Positions 36,645 to 46,636 of a stretch of 64,000 bases of DNA are shown in pieces. This DNA is from Endozoicomonas montiporae CL-33 (lineage in GTDB: Bacteria > Pseudomonadota > Gammaproteobacteria > Pseudomonadales > Endozoicomonadaceae), in contig NZ_CP013251.1 in the NCBI RefSeq assembly GCF_001583435.1, forward strand, positions 1,746,117-1,810,116, written 5' to 3'. The position numbers and the translations under genes are program-made. The notes beneath the pieces are model-generated. The model did not search any database and was not told the DNA's origin. It saw nothing but the letters and a program-made list of their open reading frames with translations. Within the stretch, counting starts at the first letter, position 1, and each line of letters opens with the position of its first letter.

Positions 36645-37373
36645 GTGAAACAGATTCTCAAGATTTCTGCCCTGGCCGCAGCCGTTGTTCTGGCAGGTTG
36701 TAACCAGCAAGGCGCGACCGACGCTGAAGCCAAACTGGATACTCCGGAGCAGACGTCTGCTTATGCGATGGGTGCTTCCATGGGCAGCTACGCTCAGCAA
36801 ACTCTGGACAGCCAGGATGAACTGGGTCTGAAAATGGATCGTGAACTGGTCATCAAAGGCTTTGCAGATGCCGTTCACGGCAAGAGCCAGCTGACTGAAG
36901 AAGAAATTATCTCCGCCCTGCAGGAACACGATCAGGCTCTGCGCCCGCTGATCGAAAAGCGCCAGCAGGAAATGGTGGAAGAAAGCCGTAAGAAAGCAGA
37001 AGACTACCTGAAAGAAAATGCTGAAAAAGAAGGTGTTAAAGTCACCGATTCCGGTCTGCAGTATGAAATTATTGAAGCAGGCAAGGACGATAGCAAGAAG
37101 CCTACCCTGGAAGACACCGTTACTGTTCACTACACCGGTAAGCTGACCGATGGCACCACCTTCGACAGCAGTGTTGAACGTGGACAGCCAGCCACCTTCC
37201 CGCTGAGTGGCGTCATTGAAGGCTGGCAGGAAGGTCTGCAGCTGATGCCGGAAGGCTCCAAGTACAAGCTGACCATTCCGGCCGAACTGGCTTACGGCGA
37301 TCGCCCGGCAGGCTCTATTCCTCCGGGCTCCGTTCTGGTGTTTGATGTTGAGCTGATCAAGATTGGTGAATAA
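36645..37373 (+). CDS. FKBP-type peptidyl-prolyl isomerase lipoprotein, FkpA/Mip-like
   Basis: An envelope foldase. Residues 1-19 form a lipoprotein signal with lipobox LAGC. The N-terminal dimerisation domain (YAMGASMGSYAQQTLD and a long helix with KRQQEMVEESRKKAEDYL) precedes a C-terminal FKBP domain starting VTVHYTGKLTDGTTFDSS, with VIEGWQEGLQLMPEGSKYKLTIP and AYGD. Length (242 aa) fits FkpA and Legionella Mip. The start is GTG, after GGAG by 8 nt. A strong terminator follows. Mip-type proteins help survival in host cells, but the same family is also a general periplasmic chaperone. Confidence 0.92.
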   Translation: MKQILKISALAAAVVLAGCNQQGATDAEAKLDTPEQTSAYAMGASMGSYAQQTLDSQDELGLKMDRELVIKGFADAVHGKSQLTEEEIISALQEHDQALRPLIEKRQQEMVEESRKKAEDYLKENAEKEGVKVTDSGLQYEIIEAGKDDSKKPTLEDTVTVHYTGKLTDGTTFDSSVERGQPATFPLSGVIEGWQEGLQLMPEGSKYKLTIPAELAYGDRPAGSIPPGSVLVFDVELIKIGE

Positions 37374-37403
37374 ACACCACACTGATTAGTAAAAAGTTAG
37401 TAA

Positions 37404-37439
37404 AAAGGGTTTTCAGCCAACGCTGAAAACCCTTTTTTT
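37404..37439. terminator. Bidirectional terminator
   Basis: AAGGGTTTTCAG and CTGAAAACCCTT pair around a short loop and are followed by seven T on the plus strand; the minus strand has a run of A and T as well. It separates the FKBP gene from the convergent MCE operon. Confidence 0.85.
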
Positions 37440-37455
37440 ATGCCTGCGGTCTTCT

Positions 37456-38016
37456 TTACGAAGCGCCTTTCAAACCTTTCTGAAGGTCATCGGTAAACTG
37501 CTCTAACTGCTGACTGATGGCTCTTGCCAGTTCAACCGCCGAAGGCTGCTCATTAATAGCCACCTGATAACGATTTACGCGACGCTCACCGTTTATGCGC
37601 CAGCTGACCTCAAGCTCCAGCTGCTGGCCTTTCAGCATCAGGTTCTGAATGTCTACCTGAATCTTGATTTTTGGTCTCTGGCTTCGCAACCATGGGCCAT
37701 GAAAGACATCCGCCTGCGGGTTCTTGTGTTGCAGGTTCTGGGTCAGCACCCGGGTAATCGCTTCAGCCAGAGGTTCTCCCCAGCGATCCAGACTCAACTG
37801 ATGCAACTGAAAAGCATCGTCAATGTAGCCCATATTGCTACGATCCAGCCATGACGGAATGGACACCGGCATGATGCCAATGGAGTCCGACAAACCGGCT
37901 GACTCCCTCTCTGCCACTGGCTGCAGTGTATAGTAACGATAAGGTACAGAGTTGGCACAACCGGCCAACAGTAAAATCAATAACAGTGCAAATGGGCGAT
38001 ACAAAACAGCTCTCAT
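37456..38016 (-). CDS. ABC-type transport auxiliary lipoprotein (PqiC-like)
   Basis: A 186-aa lipoprotein (lipobox LAGC at residues ~16-19) of the PqiC/ABC-trans-aux family, opening with YRYYTLQPVAE and containing SIGIMPVSIPSWLDRSNMGY. PqiC forms an outer-membrane ring contacting the MCE tunnel. It is the last gene of a four-gene operon, overlapping the MCE gene by 4 bp (ATGA). The pairing of a PqiC-type lipoprotein with an MlaE/F/D-type set is common in gammaproteobacteria outside the enterics. Confidence 0.87.
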   Translation of the reverse strand: MRAVLYRPFALLLILLLAGCANSVPYRYYTLQPVAERESAGLSDSIGIMPVSIPSWLDRSNMGYIDDAFQLHQLSLDRWGEPLAEAITRVLTQNLQHKNPQADVFHGPWLRSQRPKIKIQVDIQNLMLKGQQLELEVSWRINGERRVNRYQVAINEQPSAVELARAISQQLEQFTDDLQKGLKGAS

Positions 38017-38999
38017 TGATTTCCCCGGTTTTTACCTGATAACAGTGAGTTAGGCTGCTCTTCCAGCATTTCAGCCAGCCCCTGAACCGCCCTGGCTGAA
38101 CGCCCAAGGTCAGATGTGCTCCGTTCCAGCTGGTACATCAGTGGCGAGTCTGGTGCCACTGTATCGGACAGCAGTTCAATGGTTTCGTCCATAGAGTTCA
38201 GTGCTTGCGTCAGTGTTTCCAGCATTCGGTTGATATTGTCGTTCGTTTGCGGAAAACCTTCGGCAATGATATGAGACATCTCTTCCATGCCCTGTGCCAT
38301 ACCAACAAACTCATTACGTATATCCGTCATACTGCTGCCCACCTCGCCAGCCATGACGTCAAAGGAGCGCATGGCCTGATTAAACTCAGCGGGCAGGTTC
38401 TTGAACTCGTCGGTACTGGTGACCTCTGTCAGGTTTCTGGCCAGTAAACCCAGATCAAGCATCAATTCCGGCAGGTTCATTTCCTGCAACTCATTGGCAA
38501 TACTTTCAAAATCGCTGGGCACTGTCGGAAGCTGCGGATATTGGGTTTTAACGTCCATCATCCGCGGTCGGGCATCATGATAGAAGTCCACCTCCATGTA
38601 CAGAAGACCCGTCAGCAAACTCTGCGCCTTAAGCTTGACCCCCAGTCCCCGCCGGTAAAGATCATCCAGATTCAGTTCGGGTTTGGAATCATCCGATGAC
38701 ATAATGGTGTCGGGATAAATATCAACAAATACCGTGTTCAGCACCCGATAGGGATCATCGTAGAGTTTGGCCTTGATATCTGCCACTTCACCAATTTTGA
38801 CACCCCGCAGGGTCACCGGCGCTCCAATGTTTAGCCCCATAATGCTAGTGTCGTATATAGCAACCAGACGTTCCTTGTTTCTGCCCGATAGCTTACCCTG
38901 ACCCACGAAGACCGTGAGTGCCGTGACCAGTGCCACCATGGCCAGCATAAAAACGCCGACCATAATCGGGCGGGATAACTTATTCGCTGTGCGACTCAT
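38013..38999 (-). CDS. MCE-domain (MlaD-like) substrate-binding protein
   Basis: A 328-aa inner-membrane-anchored protein with one transmembrane segment (residues ~12-30, IMVGVFMLAMVALVTALTVF). An MCE domain follows at ~40-120 with the family signature GAPVTLRGVKIGEVADI. The C-terminal ~180 residues are helical, predicted to form part of the lipid tunnel. It works with the permease and ATPase upstream to move lipids between the membranes. Both ends overlap or abut its neighbours. Confidence 0.9.
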   Translation of the reverse strand: MSRTANKLSRPIMVGVFMLAMVALVTALTVFVGQGKLSGRNKERLVAIYDTSIMGLNIGAPVTLRGVKIGEVADIKAKLYDDPYRVLNTVFVDIYPDTIMSSDDSKPELNLDDLYRRGLGVKLKAQSLLTGLLYMEVDFYHDARPRMMDVKTQYPQLPTVPSDFESIANELQEMNLPELMLDLGLLARNLTEVTSTDEFKNLPAEFNQAMRSFDVMAGEVGSSMTDIRNEFVGMAQGMEEMSHIIAEGFPQTNDNINRMLETLTQALNSMDETIELLSDTVAPDSPLMYQLERSTSDLGRSARAVQGLAEMLEEQPNSLLSGKNRGNQ

Positions 39000-39071
39000 T
39001 ACAGCTTGTCCTTACTCCTTAAGTCATCTCTGATGAAGCCAGAAGTCTTTCGAAACCAGTCCGAAAGGCTT

Positions 39072-39872
39072 TCAGGAAGACACTTCACCTCGGGATAAAA
39101 ATTCGCGCACCACGGGCTGCTTGCTGTGCCGGAGCATATAAGACGGTGCACCGGTATCCAGCTGGGTTCTGGACTGGGCATCCAGAAAAACACCATTATT
39201 GCCAATAGCAAAAATGCTCGCCAGCTCATGGGTAACAATTACTACGGTTGCCCCGGACGACTGACTGAGCTCCAGAATCAGTTCATCAAGGCGTCCTGCA
39301 CTGAGCGGATCCAGTCCGGCGGACGGTTCATCAAAAAACAAAATACCGGGATCCAGAGCCAGAGCCCTTGCCAGACCAGCGCGTTTGTTCATACCACCGC
39401 TGATTTCTGATGGATAATAATCTTCATAACCCGCTAAACCCACCAGCGCTAGTTTATACGCAACCCGGTCGCTGATTTCAGCTTTGCTCCAGCCTGTGTA
39501 TTGCTGCATGGGTAGTGCAATATTTTCAGCCAAGGTCATGGCACTGAACAGAGCGCCGCTCTGGTAAGTCACTCCCCAACGCGTCCGCATGGATAGCTGA
39601 TCCGCGTCACTGGCAGAGAAATAGTCCTCCCCGTGATACAAAATCTGCCCCTGCACCGGAGAATAAAGCCCGATCATATGCTTGAGCAGAGTACTCTTGC
39701 CGCAACCACTGCCGCCCATGATGACAAACACATCACCTTTTCGAACTAAAAAATTGAGATCCTTCTGGATCAGTTTGTGCCCATACTGCAATCTGAGATT
39801 TCGTACCTCAATGACAGGACTATGGTCAGGATCGGTCTCAGGATCACTGCCCAAATATACTTCAGGATTCAT
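39072..39872 (-). CDS. MlaF-like ABC transporter ATP-binding protein
   Basis: A 266-aa ATPase of the MCE lipid transporter. Walker A is GGSGCGKST (~55-63), the signature is EISGGMNKRAGLARAL, and Walker B ends LFFDEPSAGLDPLS, the SAGLDP form typical of MlaF. It starts 7 bp after the permease stop, so the genes are cotranscribed. The MCE gene follows after 72 bp. Confidence 0.92.
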   Translation of the reverse strand: MNPEVYLGSDPETDPDHSPVIEVRNLRLQYGHKLIQKDLNFLVRKGDVFVIMGGSGCGKSTLLKHMIGLYSPVQGQILYHGEDYFSASDADQLSMRTRWGVTYQSGALFSAMTLAENIALPMQQYTGWSKAEISDRVAYKLALVGLAGYEDYYPSEISGGMNKRAGLARALALDPGILFFDEPSAGLDPLSAGRLDELILELSQSSGATVVIVTHELASIFAIGNNGVFLDAQSRTQLDTGAPSYMLRHSKQPVVREFLSRGEVSS

Positions 39873-39879
39873 ATCTCGT

Positions 39880-41010
39880 TTAAATGCCCAGATGGAAATA
39901 CAGAATATTCAGTCCCGCATCGGCAACGACCAGATACATAATGGCAGTCACAACGGCCGTCATGGTAGCCTGACCCACGGCAGCCGACGAACGTCCACAC
40001 TTCATCCCGGCATGGCAACCGGCAAAACCGATCAGGGCTCCGAAGACAACACTTTTCGCTACACCGGTCATAACATCGGTCATGGTGAACGCCTGCGACA
40101 GCTGGAAATAATACATCCTCGGCGTAATACCCATGCCAACGGCCACCATGGCCCCGCCCAGCATGCCCAGAATATTGCTATAGATCGTCAGCAGCGGCAT
40201 CGCCACAATGAGAGCGATCATTCGGGGCATGACCAGATAGTCCACAGGTTTTATACCCAATGTCGTCAGGGCATCAATCTCTTCGTTAACCTGCATGGTA
40301 CCCAGCTGTGCCGCATACGAAGCCCCGGTGCGTCCGGCCATGATAATGGCTGTCATCAGGGCGCCCATTTCCCGTACCATACCCAGACCAACAAGATTGG
40401 CTACATAGACTTCGACGCCAAACTGCCGCAATTGAACAGTTCCCAAATAGGCAAGAATCATCCCCACCAGAAAACTAAGCAGTGTCACAATAGGCACAGC
40501 AGAGGGGCCAGCCTGATGCAAAGAATTAATGCCATCAGACCAGCGGGCATCACTGCGCCCGGACAACATTTTCTGAAAACTGAGCCCCACTTCGCCAAAA
40601 AAGGCCAACCAGCCCTTAACCCAGCCTGCACTTTGTCTGAAAACCTGAAAGTAATCGGGTTGTTTTTTATTCTCTTCCCGATTCGGGGGAACACTGGTAG
40701 CCAGCTTTAGCAACGATTGAATGTCTTCAGGTAAACAACTGATGTCCAGAGTACACCGATGCTGCTGACACAGGCGCTGGCAGGAAAGGATAAATGCCAT
40801 GGTGCCAGAATCCCAGCTGAAGCGTTCACCTTGACAAAAGTGAATCACCTCAGGATTTTCCTGCTCCAAGTCATTGGACAATTGTTGTTTATAAGACTGA
40901 ACAGGAGCACTGACCCAGTTGCCACTCAGTTTATAGCAGTACGACAGACGACGACCATTGCTCACATCAGGCATCTGATGATCGTCAGACAAAAAGGTTG
41001 GAGATATCAT
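39880..41010 (-). CDS. MlaE-family permease with an N-terminal STAS-like domain
   Basis: A 376-aa protein. Residues ~1-110 look like a STAS domain (FSWDSGTMAFILSCQRLCQQHRCTL), which in MlaB is a separate protein; here it is fused. The C-terminal ~250 residues are an MlaE permease with five or six hydrophobic segments and the conserved GAGRTG-like IIMAGRTGASYAAQLGTMQVNEEIDAL. First gene of the operon. The fusion is known in several bacteria and explains the absence of a separate mlaB. Confidence 0.9.
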   Translation of the reverse strand: MISPTFLSDDHQMPDVSNGRRLSYCYKLSGNWVSAPVQSYKQQLSNDLEQENPEVIHFCQGERFSWDSGTMAFILSCQRLCQQHRCTLDISCLPEDIQSLLKLATSVPPNREENKKQPDYFQVFRQSAGWVKGWLAFFGEVGLSFQKMLSGRSDARWSDGINSLHQAGPSAVPIVTLLSFLVGMILAYLGTVQLRQFGVEVYVANLVGLGMVREMGALMTAIIMAGRTGASYAAQLGTMQVNEEIDALTTLGIKPVDYLVMPRMIALIVAMPLLTIYSNILGMLGGAMVAVGMGITPRMYYFQLSQAFTMTDVMTGVAKSVVFGALIGFAGCHAGMKCGRSSAAVGQATMTAVVTAIMYLVVADAGLNILYFHLGI

Positions 41011-41146
41011 TCAGCTCATCTATCAGTTCAGCGAAACGCTTATAAGCTGTTCAATGGTGCAAGAGGGAACAACTGAGCCAAGAGTATAGACTATTGTCAG
41101 CGCGGTAAACCGCACTGACCTACGTTTACATTGGTACCACCCCTGC

Positions 41147-42100
41147 CTATTGAGTTAACTGATTACAAGCGGCGTAATGATGATGCGCAATCTCTTGCAA
41201 TGGAATATCCTTCACTGAGCAACTACTGTTCGCCAGCTTACAGCGCCCGGCAAACCGGCAGCCTGGTGCAGGATCCACAGGCGAAGAAATCTCACCTTCC
41301 AACACCTCGCGCTCCATGATTTTATCCAGGTCGGTTGTGGGAATCGCTGACAGTAGTGCGCGAGTATAAGGGTGTGAAGGGTTTGAGAACAAAACACCTG
41401 CCGAGGCTTTCTCGACCATTTGCCCGAGGTACATTACCGCAATGTCGTCGCAAAAGTGCTTGACCACTGAAAGATCGTGAGTAATGAAAATATACGTCAG
41501 ACCCAATCTGTCCTGAAGATCCTGCATCAGGTTCAACACCTGAGCCTGAATCGACACATCCAGAGCTGAAACTGGTTCATCACAGATAATAAACTTGGGG
41601 TTCAAAGCCAGTGCTCTGGCAATGCCGATACGCTGACGACGCCCGCCGTCCAACTCATGAGGGTAAGTATTAACCAGCCGCGGGCTCAAGCCAACCAGAT
41701 CCATTAACTCTTCAACCCGTCTGGTTAACTCTTTCTTGCTTTTGACCAGTTTGTGAATAATTAGCGGTTCAGCAATGATCTCGCTGGCGGTCATGCGAGG
41801 GTTCAGCGAAGCAAAAGGATCCTGAAAGATTATCTGCATCTCTTCACGTAATAATCGCATCTGCTTTTTATCCAGCTCACGAATATTTTTTCCTTCAAAC
41901 AGGATCTCCCCTTCCGTCGCTTCCAGCAGCCTTAAAATCACTCGACCTGTTGTTGATTTACCGCAACCCGACTCACCAACAATACCCAGCGTTTTGCCTT
42001 TTTCAATGGAAAAAGACACGCCGTCAACGGCATGTAGTTTGCCCTTAGGTGTGTCGAAGTGTTTTTTCAACCCTCTGACTTCAAGCATAATTTCTGACAT
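41147..42100 (-). CDS. Oligo/dipeptide ABC transporter ATP-binding protein (DppF/OppF-like)
   Basis: A 317-aa ATPase. Walker A is GESGCGKSTTG, signature LDGGRRQRIGIARAL (with D in place of the usual S), Walker B FIICDEPVSALDVS. The C-terminus carries the peptide-transporter domain with a Cys cluster (GCRFAGRCKLANSSC) that can bind an Fe-S cluster in relatives. ATG 42100 is preferred: AAGGAA lies 7 nt upstream and the start falls 10 bp after the previous stop. An earlier ATG at 42127 would overlap it. Last gene of the five-gene importer. Confidence 0.9.
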   Translation of the reverse strand: MSEIMLEVRGLKKHFDTPKGKLHAVDGVSFSIEKGKTLGIVGESGCGKSTTGRVILRLLEATEGEILFEGKNIRELDKKQMRLLREEMQIIFQDPFASLNPRMTASEIIAEPLIIHKLVKSKKELTRRVEELMDLVGLSPRLVNTYPHELDGGRRQRIGIARALALNPKFIICDEPVSALDVSIQAQVLNLMQDLQDRLGLTYIFITHDLSVVKHFCDDIAVMYLGQMVEKASAGVLFSNPSHPYTRALLSAIPTTDLDKIMEREVLEGEISSPVDPAPGCRFAGRCKLANSSCSVKDIPLQEIAHHHYAACNQLTQ

Positions 42101-42110
42101 AACGATTTCC

Positions 42111-43115
42111 TTATCCTGCACATTCAAGCTGAGGATGTGCCAAATGGCAGCTGACGATATGGTCCCCGCCCACTAACGTACTGACTGGTTTTGGCGATAC
42201 TTTCGAACACAATGCGGTTGCCTCCGGACAACGGGGATGAAACCGGCAACCCTTTGGCAGATGAGTAGGATCTGGCATTAACCCTTTGATCGGTACCAGT
42301 CGTTCAACGTCTTTATTCAAATCAGGTATGGAGCCAAACAAGCCCTTTGTATAAGGGTGCTGTGTGTTTTGATAAACATCACGAATGGGGCCGCTTTCAA
42401 CAATTTCACCGGCGTACATAATGGCCACCTTGTCACACACCTGAGCAACCACACCAAGATCATGGGAAATCATAATCATGGCTGTATTGTACTTCTGTTT
42501 AAGCCCTTTCATCAGATCCAATACCTGCGCCTGAATGGTGACATCCAGTGCGGTAGTCGGCTCATCGGCAATCAGAAGATCAGGATTACAGGCCAGTGCG
42601 ATGGCAATAACAACCCGCTGCTTCATCCCTCCGGAAAACTGGTGTGGGTACTCACTGTATCGCCCAGCAGGAATGCCCACCATCTCAAGCATTTCTTTCG
42701 CTTTATTGATTGACTGGGGTTTATCAACGCTTTGATGAATCAGTACCACCTCTGCAATCTGGTCCCCAACCGTCATCACCGGATTTAATGATGTCATTGG
42801 GTCCTGAAAGATCATCGAAACCTTGTTTCCCCGAATCTCCCTCATCCGGTCTTCCGGTAAATCCAAAAGATCACAACCATCGTAAAATACCTTGCCACCT
42901 GCCACCCGCCCGGGCGGGTTAGGTACAAGTCTCATGACACCTAGCGCTGTGGTGGTTTTTCCGGCTCCGGTTTCACCAATCAGACCAAGGGTTTCCCCCC
43001 GGTTCAGAGTCAGATTTATATGGCTAACGGCCCGAGTAATTTCACCACCCACTTCATAAACAATACTCAGGTTTTCAACGGACAGCAGTGGCTGTCCTTT
43101 ATTTTGTTCAGACAT
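42111..43115 (-). CDS. Oligo/dipeptide ABC transporter ATP-binding protein (DppD/OppD-like)
   Basis: A 334-aa ATPase with Walker [12 protein letters not shown], signature [15 protein letters not shown], Walker [15 protein letters not shown]. The C-terminal domain has [15 protein letters not shown], the cysteine cluster of OppD-type subunits. It pairs with the DppF-like subunit to energise the permease. 32 bp follow the permease gene upstream. Confidence 0.92.
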   Translation of the reverse strand: MSEQNKGQPLLSVENLSIVYEVGGEITRAVSHINLTLNRGETLGLIGETGAGKTTTALGVMRLVPNPPGRVAGGKVFYDGCDLLDLPEDRMREIRGNKVSMIFQDPMTSLNPVMTVGDQIAEVVLIHQSVDKPQSINKAKEMLEMVGIPAGRYSEYPHQFSGGMKQRVVIAIALACNPDLLIADEPTTALDVTIQAQVLDLMKGLKQKYNTAMIMISHDLGVVAQVCDKVAIMYAGEIVESGPIRDVYQNTQHPYTKGLFGSIPDLNKDVERLVPIKGLMPDPTHLPKGCRFHPRCPEATALCSKVSPKPVSTLVGGDHIVSCHLAHPQLECAG

Positions 43116-43147
43116 ACTTCAATCTTGTCCTTGTTGTTCCTGATGCA

Positions 43148-44059
43148 TTAATGCTTTAATCTGGGATCGAGAGCATCACGCAATCCGTCGCCTAACAGAT
43201 TTAATGCCAAAATGGTGATCATAATCGCCAACCCCGGAAACGTCGTTACATGCCAGGCATGACGAAGGTATTGACGACCACCCGCCAACATCGACCCCCA
43301 TTCGGGTTCCGGCGGCTGAATGCCCAACCCGATAAAGCTGAGCCCTGCGGTGGAAAGAATGGCAAGAGCTACGCCCAACGCACCCTGAACAATGACCGGA
43401 GCCAAAGAGTTAGGAATGATGTGACGAAAGATAATACGCACATCACTGGCACCGATGGCGCGTGCAGCTTCTATAAATTCCTGATCTCTGATGGACAGTA
43501 CAGAAGCCCTAACTACACGGGCAAACGTTGGAATATTTGAAATGGCAATCGCCAACATAAGATTGGTCAGGTTTGCACCCAGAGCCGAGACAATAGCGAT
43601 AGCCAGCAAAATACTGGGAACAGCCAGAAAGACATCCATCACCCGCATAATGATGTCGTCTAATCGTCCACCGTAATAACCAGCCACTGCACCCAGCGCC
43701 CCACCGATAACAATGGAAATGCCAACAGACAAAACACCCACCAGCAACGAAACCCTTGCACCATGAATTAGCCGGGCAAAAATATCACGCCCAAACTCAT
43801 CAGTTCCCAGCCAGTATTGGGCACCAGGCCCCTGCAAACGGTCAGCCAGGTTCTGGGCAATCACCACCGATTCATAATCGGCAATAAATCCGGCAAACAC
43901 TGCAGCAAACACAACAAAAGACAAAATCCACAGCCCAAGCATCGCCATTTTGTTTCGCCTTAGGCGCTGCCATACTTCCAACCACGGGCTGCGTTTGCGC
44001 GGAGCTTTTTTAACAGACTCCTCATAAGCATCGAACATTACTTCTTCAGACATAAACAA
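43148..44059 (-). CDS. Peptide ABC transporter permease (DppC/OppC-like)
   Basis: A 303-aa membrane protein with a cytoplasmic N-terminus (KKAPRKRSPWLEVWQRLRRNKMAM) and about six transmembrane segments. The coupling-helix motif is EAARAIGASDVRIIFRHIIPN. The sequence LGTDEFGRDIFARLIHGARVSL is typical of DppC. It lies 15 bp after the DppB-like gene. Confidence 0.92.
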   Translation of the reverse strand: MFMSEEVMFDAYEESVKKAPRKRSPWLEVWQRLRRNKMAMLGLWILSFVVFAAVFAGFIADYESVVIAQNLADRLQGPGAQYWLGTDEFGRDIFARLIHGARVSLLVGVLSVGISIVIGGALGAVAGYYGGRLDDIIMRVMDVFLAVPSILLAIAIVSALGANLTNLMLAIAISNIPTFARVVRASVLSIRDQEFIEAARAIGASDVRIIFRHIIPNSLAPVIVQGALGVALAILSTAGLSFIGLGIQPPEPEWGSMLAGGRQYLRHAWHVTTFPGLAIMITILALNLLGDGLRDALDPRLKH

Positions 44060-44074
44060 CGCTCCCTGTCATTG

Positions 44075-45001
44075 TCAGGCGTATTGTGACTTGATACGCG
44101 GATCAACATAACCATAAAGCAGATCCACCAGTAGATTCACCAACGTAAAAGCAGCTGCCAAAAACATAACAGCACCCATCACCATCGGCGTATCTTTCTG
44201 TCGAATAGCGTCAACCATCATTCGCCCAACCCCCGGCCACGAAAACACCGTTTCTGTCAGAACGGCACCGCCGATCAGGTTACCAAACTGAAGGCCAATA
44301 ACGGTGATCACTGGAATCAAGGCATTTTTCAGAGCGTGCTTATTAATAACCACATTTTCAGCAACCCCTTTCGCCCTTGCCGTGCGAATATAATCTTGAC
44401 GAATCACCTCCAACATGGATGAGCGTGTCATTCGAGTAATAATGGCGGCAGAACCCGTTCCCAGCGTGATAGCAGGCAAGATCAATGAACTCCAGTCAGA
44501 GTATCCACCGGATGGCAGCCAGCCCAGATTGACGGAGAAGACCAGAATCATCATTAAGCCCAGCCAGAAGTTAGGCATCGATACGCCCAGAAGCGCCATT
44601 AACATAGAGCTGCTGTCAATAAATGAATACTGACGTGTTGCCGAGAGTATGCCTACCGGAATACCAATGAGCACAGCAATCACAGTACCCAGAGCTGCCA
44701 GAATCAAGGTGTTGGGGAAACGTAGAAAAATTTCATTAAACACATCGCGACCAGAGGAATACGAACGACCCAAGTCGCCTGTAACAGCATTACCAACATA
44801 GCGGGCATAACGCATGACAAACGGGTCATTCAGCCCCATCTCTTCCCGGAGTGACTCAACAGCATGAGCAGGTGCATTCTCACCCAGAATCAACTGTGCA
44901 GGGTCGCCCGGAGTAAACGACATAATGGCAAAGACCAACAATGAAACACCGAGCAGAACCGGTATCAGCTGAAACAGCCTTTTAAGAATAAAATTATGCA
45001 T
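44075..45001 (-). CDS. Peptide ABC transporter permease (DppB/OppB-like)
   Basis: A 308-aa membrane protein with six transmembrane segments, starting ILKRLFQLIPVLLGVSLLVF. The coupling-helix region is YIRTARAKGVAENVVINKHALKN-like, and the C-terminus (VNLLVDLLYGYVDPRIK) is diagnostic of this subunit. It forms the channel with the DppC-like protein. Confidence 0.92.
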   Translation of the reverse strand: MHNFILKRLFQLIPVLLGVSLLVFAIMSFTPGDPAQLILGENAPAHAVESLREEMGLNDPFVMRYARYVGNAVTGDLGRSYSSGRDVFNEIFLRFPNTLILAALGTVIAVLIGIPVGILSATRQYSFIDSSSMLMALLGVSMPNFWLGLMMILVFSVNLGWLPSGGYSDWSSLILPAITLGTGSAAIITRMTRSSMLEVIRQDYIRTARAKGVAENVVINKHALKNALIPVITVIGLQFGNLIGGAVLTETVFSWPGVGRMMVDAIRQKDTPMVMGAVMFLAAAFTLVNLLVDLLYGYVDPRIKSQYA

Positions 45002-45121
45002 GTACCACCAAACAGCCGTTGGCAGTCAACGAAAGTATCCTGCCAACGTAGGTGCTGATTCTATTTTTTTAATAACAGACTGTTATGCCGACAAAGTGAA
45101 CCCTGCCGACATCAGAGTTGA

Positions 45122-46636
45122 TTAACCTTCAAAGCGAACGCCGCGAAGCTTGTGATGGCCCGGTGGTGCCAACTCAAAGCCCTTCACGTTACTCTGCATA
45201 CCTGCATTCTGGAATTCATTGAAGATCGAAATGGTCGGCAGCTCTTCCTGCAAGGTGAGTTGGATGTCTCCATACAGTTTGCTACGCTCAGCCATATCAC
45301 TGGAGACTCTGGCTGCCTGGAGCATGGAGTCTATATCATCGTTACTGTAGAAAGAACGATTACCTGCGCCGCCGTGTGTGGCCGAGTTAAACAACGCGTA
45401 CAGACCATAATCCGCATCGCCCGTGACAGTTACCCAACCCATCATAAAGGTTTCATGGTCTCCACGGGATGTGCCATCAAGAAAAGCGCCCCACTCAACA
45501 ACATCTATCGCCATATGGATACCCACTTCACGCAACTGAGCCTGAATAACCTGAGCAATCTGGATCCGAACCGGGTTGTCACTCACCCACAGAGTGGTCT
45601 CAAATCCATTCTCATATCCTGCTTCTTTCAGTAATTGACGAGCTTTATCGTAATTTTGTTCATACTGCTTGGCTTCAGGGTTGTGACCGAAAACACGACT
45701 GCTTATGGGAGAGTTCGTGGGTAAACCGCCTCCCATCACTACAGCATCAATAATGTCTTGCGTATTCATGGCATAGGCCATTGCCTGACGTACTTTAACA
45801 TTGTCATAAGGCGCACGATTGACATTAAACCCAAAGTAAGTGATGGACAGAGACTCCCCTTCAATCAACTTGAGCTGTTTGTGATTATGGATGGTGTCCT
45901 TATCAATAGGTTCAATATCATAAGCGATATCGACTTCACCAGTTTCCAGGGCAATGGCACGATTGGTGCCTTCTGAAATGTTTCTGAATATGGCATTAGG
46001 TACTTCCTGTTTACCACCATAATAGTCATCAAAGGCTTTCAGCGTCACGCTGTCGCCTACTGACCAACTAACAAACTCATAAGGGCCGGTTCCAATAGGG
46101 TTCTGACCATAGCTGTCACCCGCTTCTGTGACTGCTTTTTCATTGAGAATGGATGCTGCCGTATGGCTCAGATGGTAAAGCAGCGGGCCAAAAGGCTCAC
46201 TGGTTTTAACAGTAACAGTGTACTCATCGATGACAGAGACTGACTCGATTGCGCCCACAATATGAGCAACGGTGGGTGAAGCAATCATACGATCAAGCGT
46301 AAATTTGACGTCAGATGCCTTTAGCTCTTCGCCATTGTGAAACTTGACACCTTTTCGCAAATGAAGCTTTAGAGTCTTGTCGTCTACTTGCTCCCACGAC
46401 TCAGCCAAACCGGGCACTATCTCCATATTGGAGTCGGTTTCAACCAGTTGACTGTAAATTTGCACCGCTACCCGTGAAGAAGGTTGGTCGTTGGTGGCGT
46501 GTGGGTCCAGTGTTTTTGCATCAGATCGCTGAGCAACCACAACGGTATCCCGGATTCCTGCTGTATCCTGAGGACTACTGCAGGCAGCCAACAACACTGC
46601 CGCACATGAGGCAATAGCTACCTTTAGCTTTCTCAT
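45122..46636 (-). CDS. Peptide-type ABC transporter substrate-binding lipoprotein
   Basis: A 504-aa family-5 solute-binding protein. Residues 1-19 are a lipoprotein signal (lipobox LAAC). Family marks are AKTLDPHATND, LHLRKGVKFHNGEELKASDVKFTLDR and NPIGTGPYEFVSW. First gene of the importer, 120 bp before the DppB-like gene. Peptide, glutathione (GsiB-like) or nickel-chelate uptake are all possible; the sequence does not decide. A 218-bp gap with a terminator separates it from argR. Confidence 0.9.
   Translation of the reverse strand: MRKLKVAIASCAAVLLAACSSPQDTAGIRDTVVVAQRSDAKTLDPHATNDQPSSRVAVQIYSQLVETDSNMEIVPGLAESWEQVDDKTLKLHLRKGVKFHNGEELKASDVKFTLDRMIASPTVAHIVGAIESVSVIDEYTVTVKTSEPFGPLLYHLSHTAASILNEKAVTEAGDSYGQNPIGTGPYEFVSWSVGDSVTLKAFDDYYGGKQEVPNAIFRNISEGTNRAIALETGEVDIAYDIEPIDKDTIHNHKQLKLIEGESLSITYFGFNVNRAPYDNVKVRQAMAYAMNTQDIIDAVVMGGGLPTNSPISSRVFGHNPEAKQYEQNYDKARQLLKEAGYENGFETTLWVSDNPVRIQIAQVIQAQLREVGIHMAIDVVEWGAFLDGTSRGDHETFMMGWVTVTGDADYGLYALFNSATHGGAGNRSFYSNDDIDSMLQAARVSSDMAERSKLYGDIQLTLQEELPTISIFNEFQNAGMQSNVKGFELAPPGHHKLRGVRFEG

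Noticed and set aside
39682..40710. Plus-strand 342-aa frame opposite the MCE permease and ATPase genes
   Set aside because: The minus strand encodes two well-conserved proteins there. The plus frame is rich in His, Arg and Gln without motifs, as expected of an antisense shadow.
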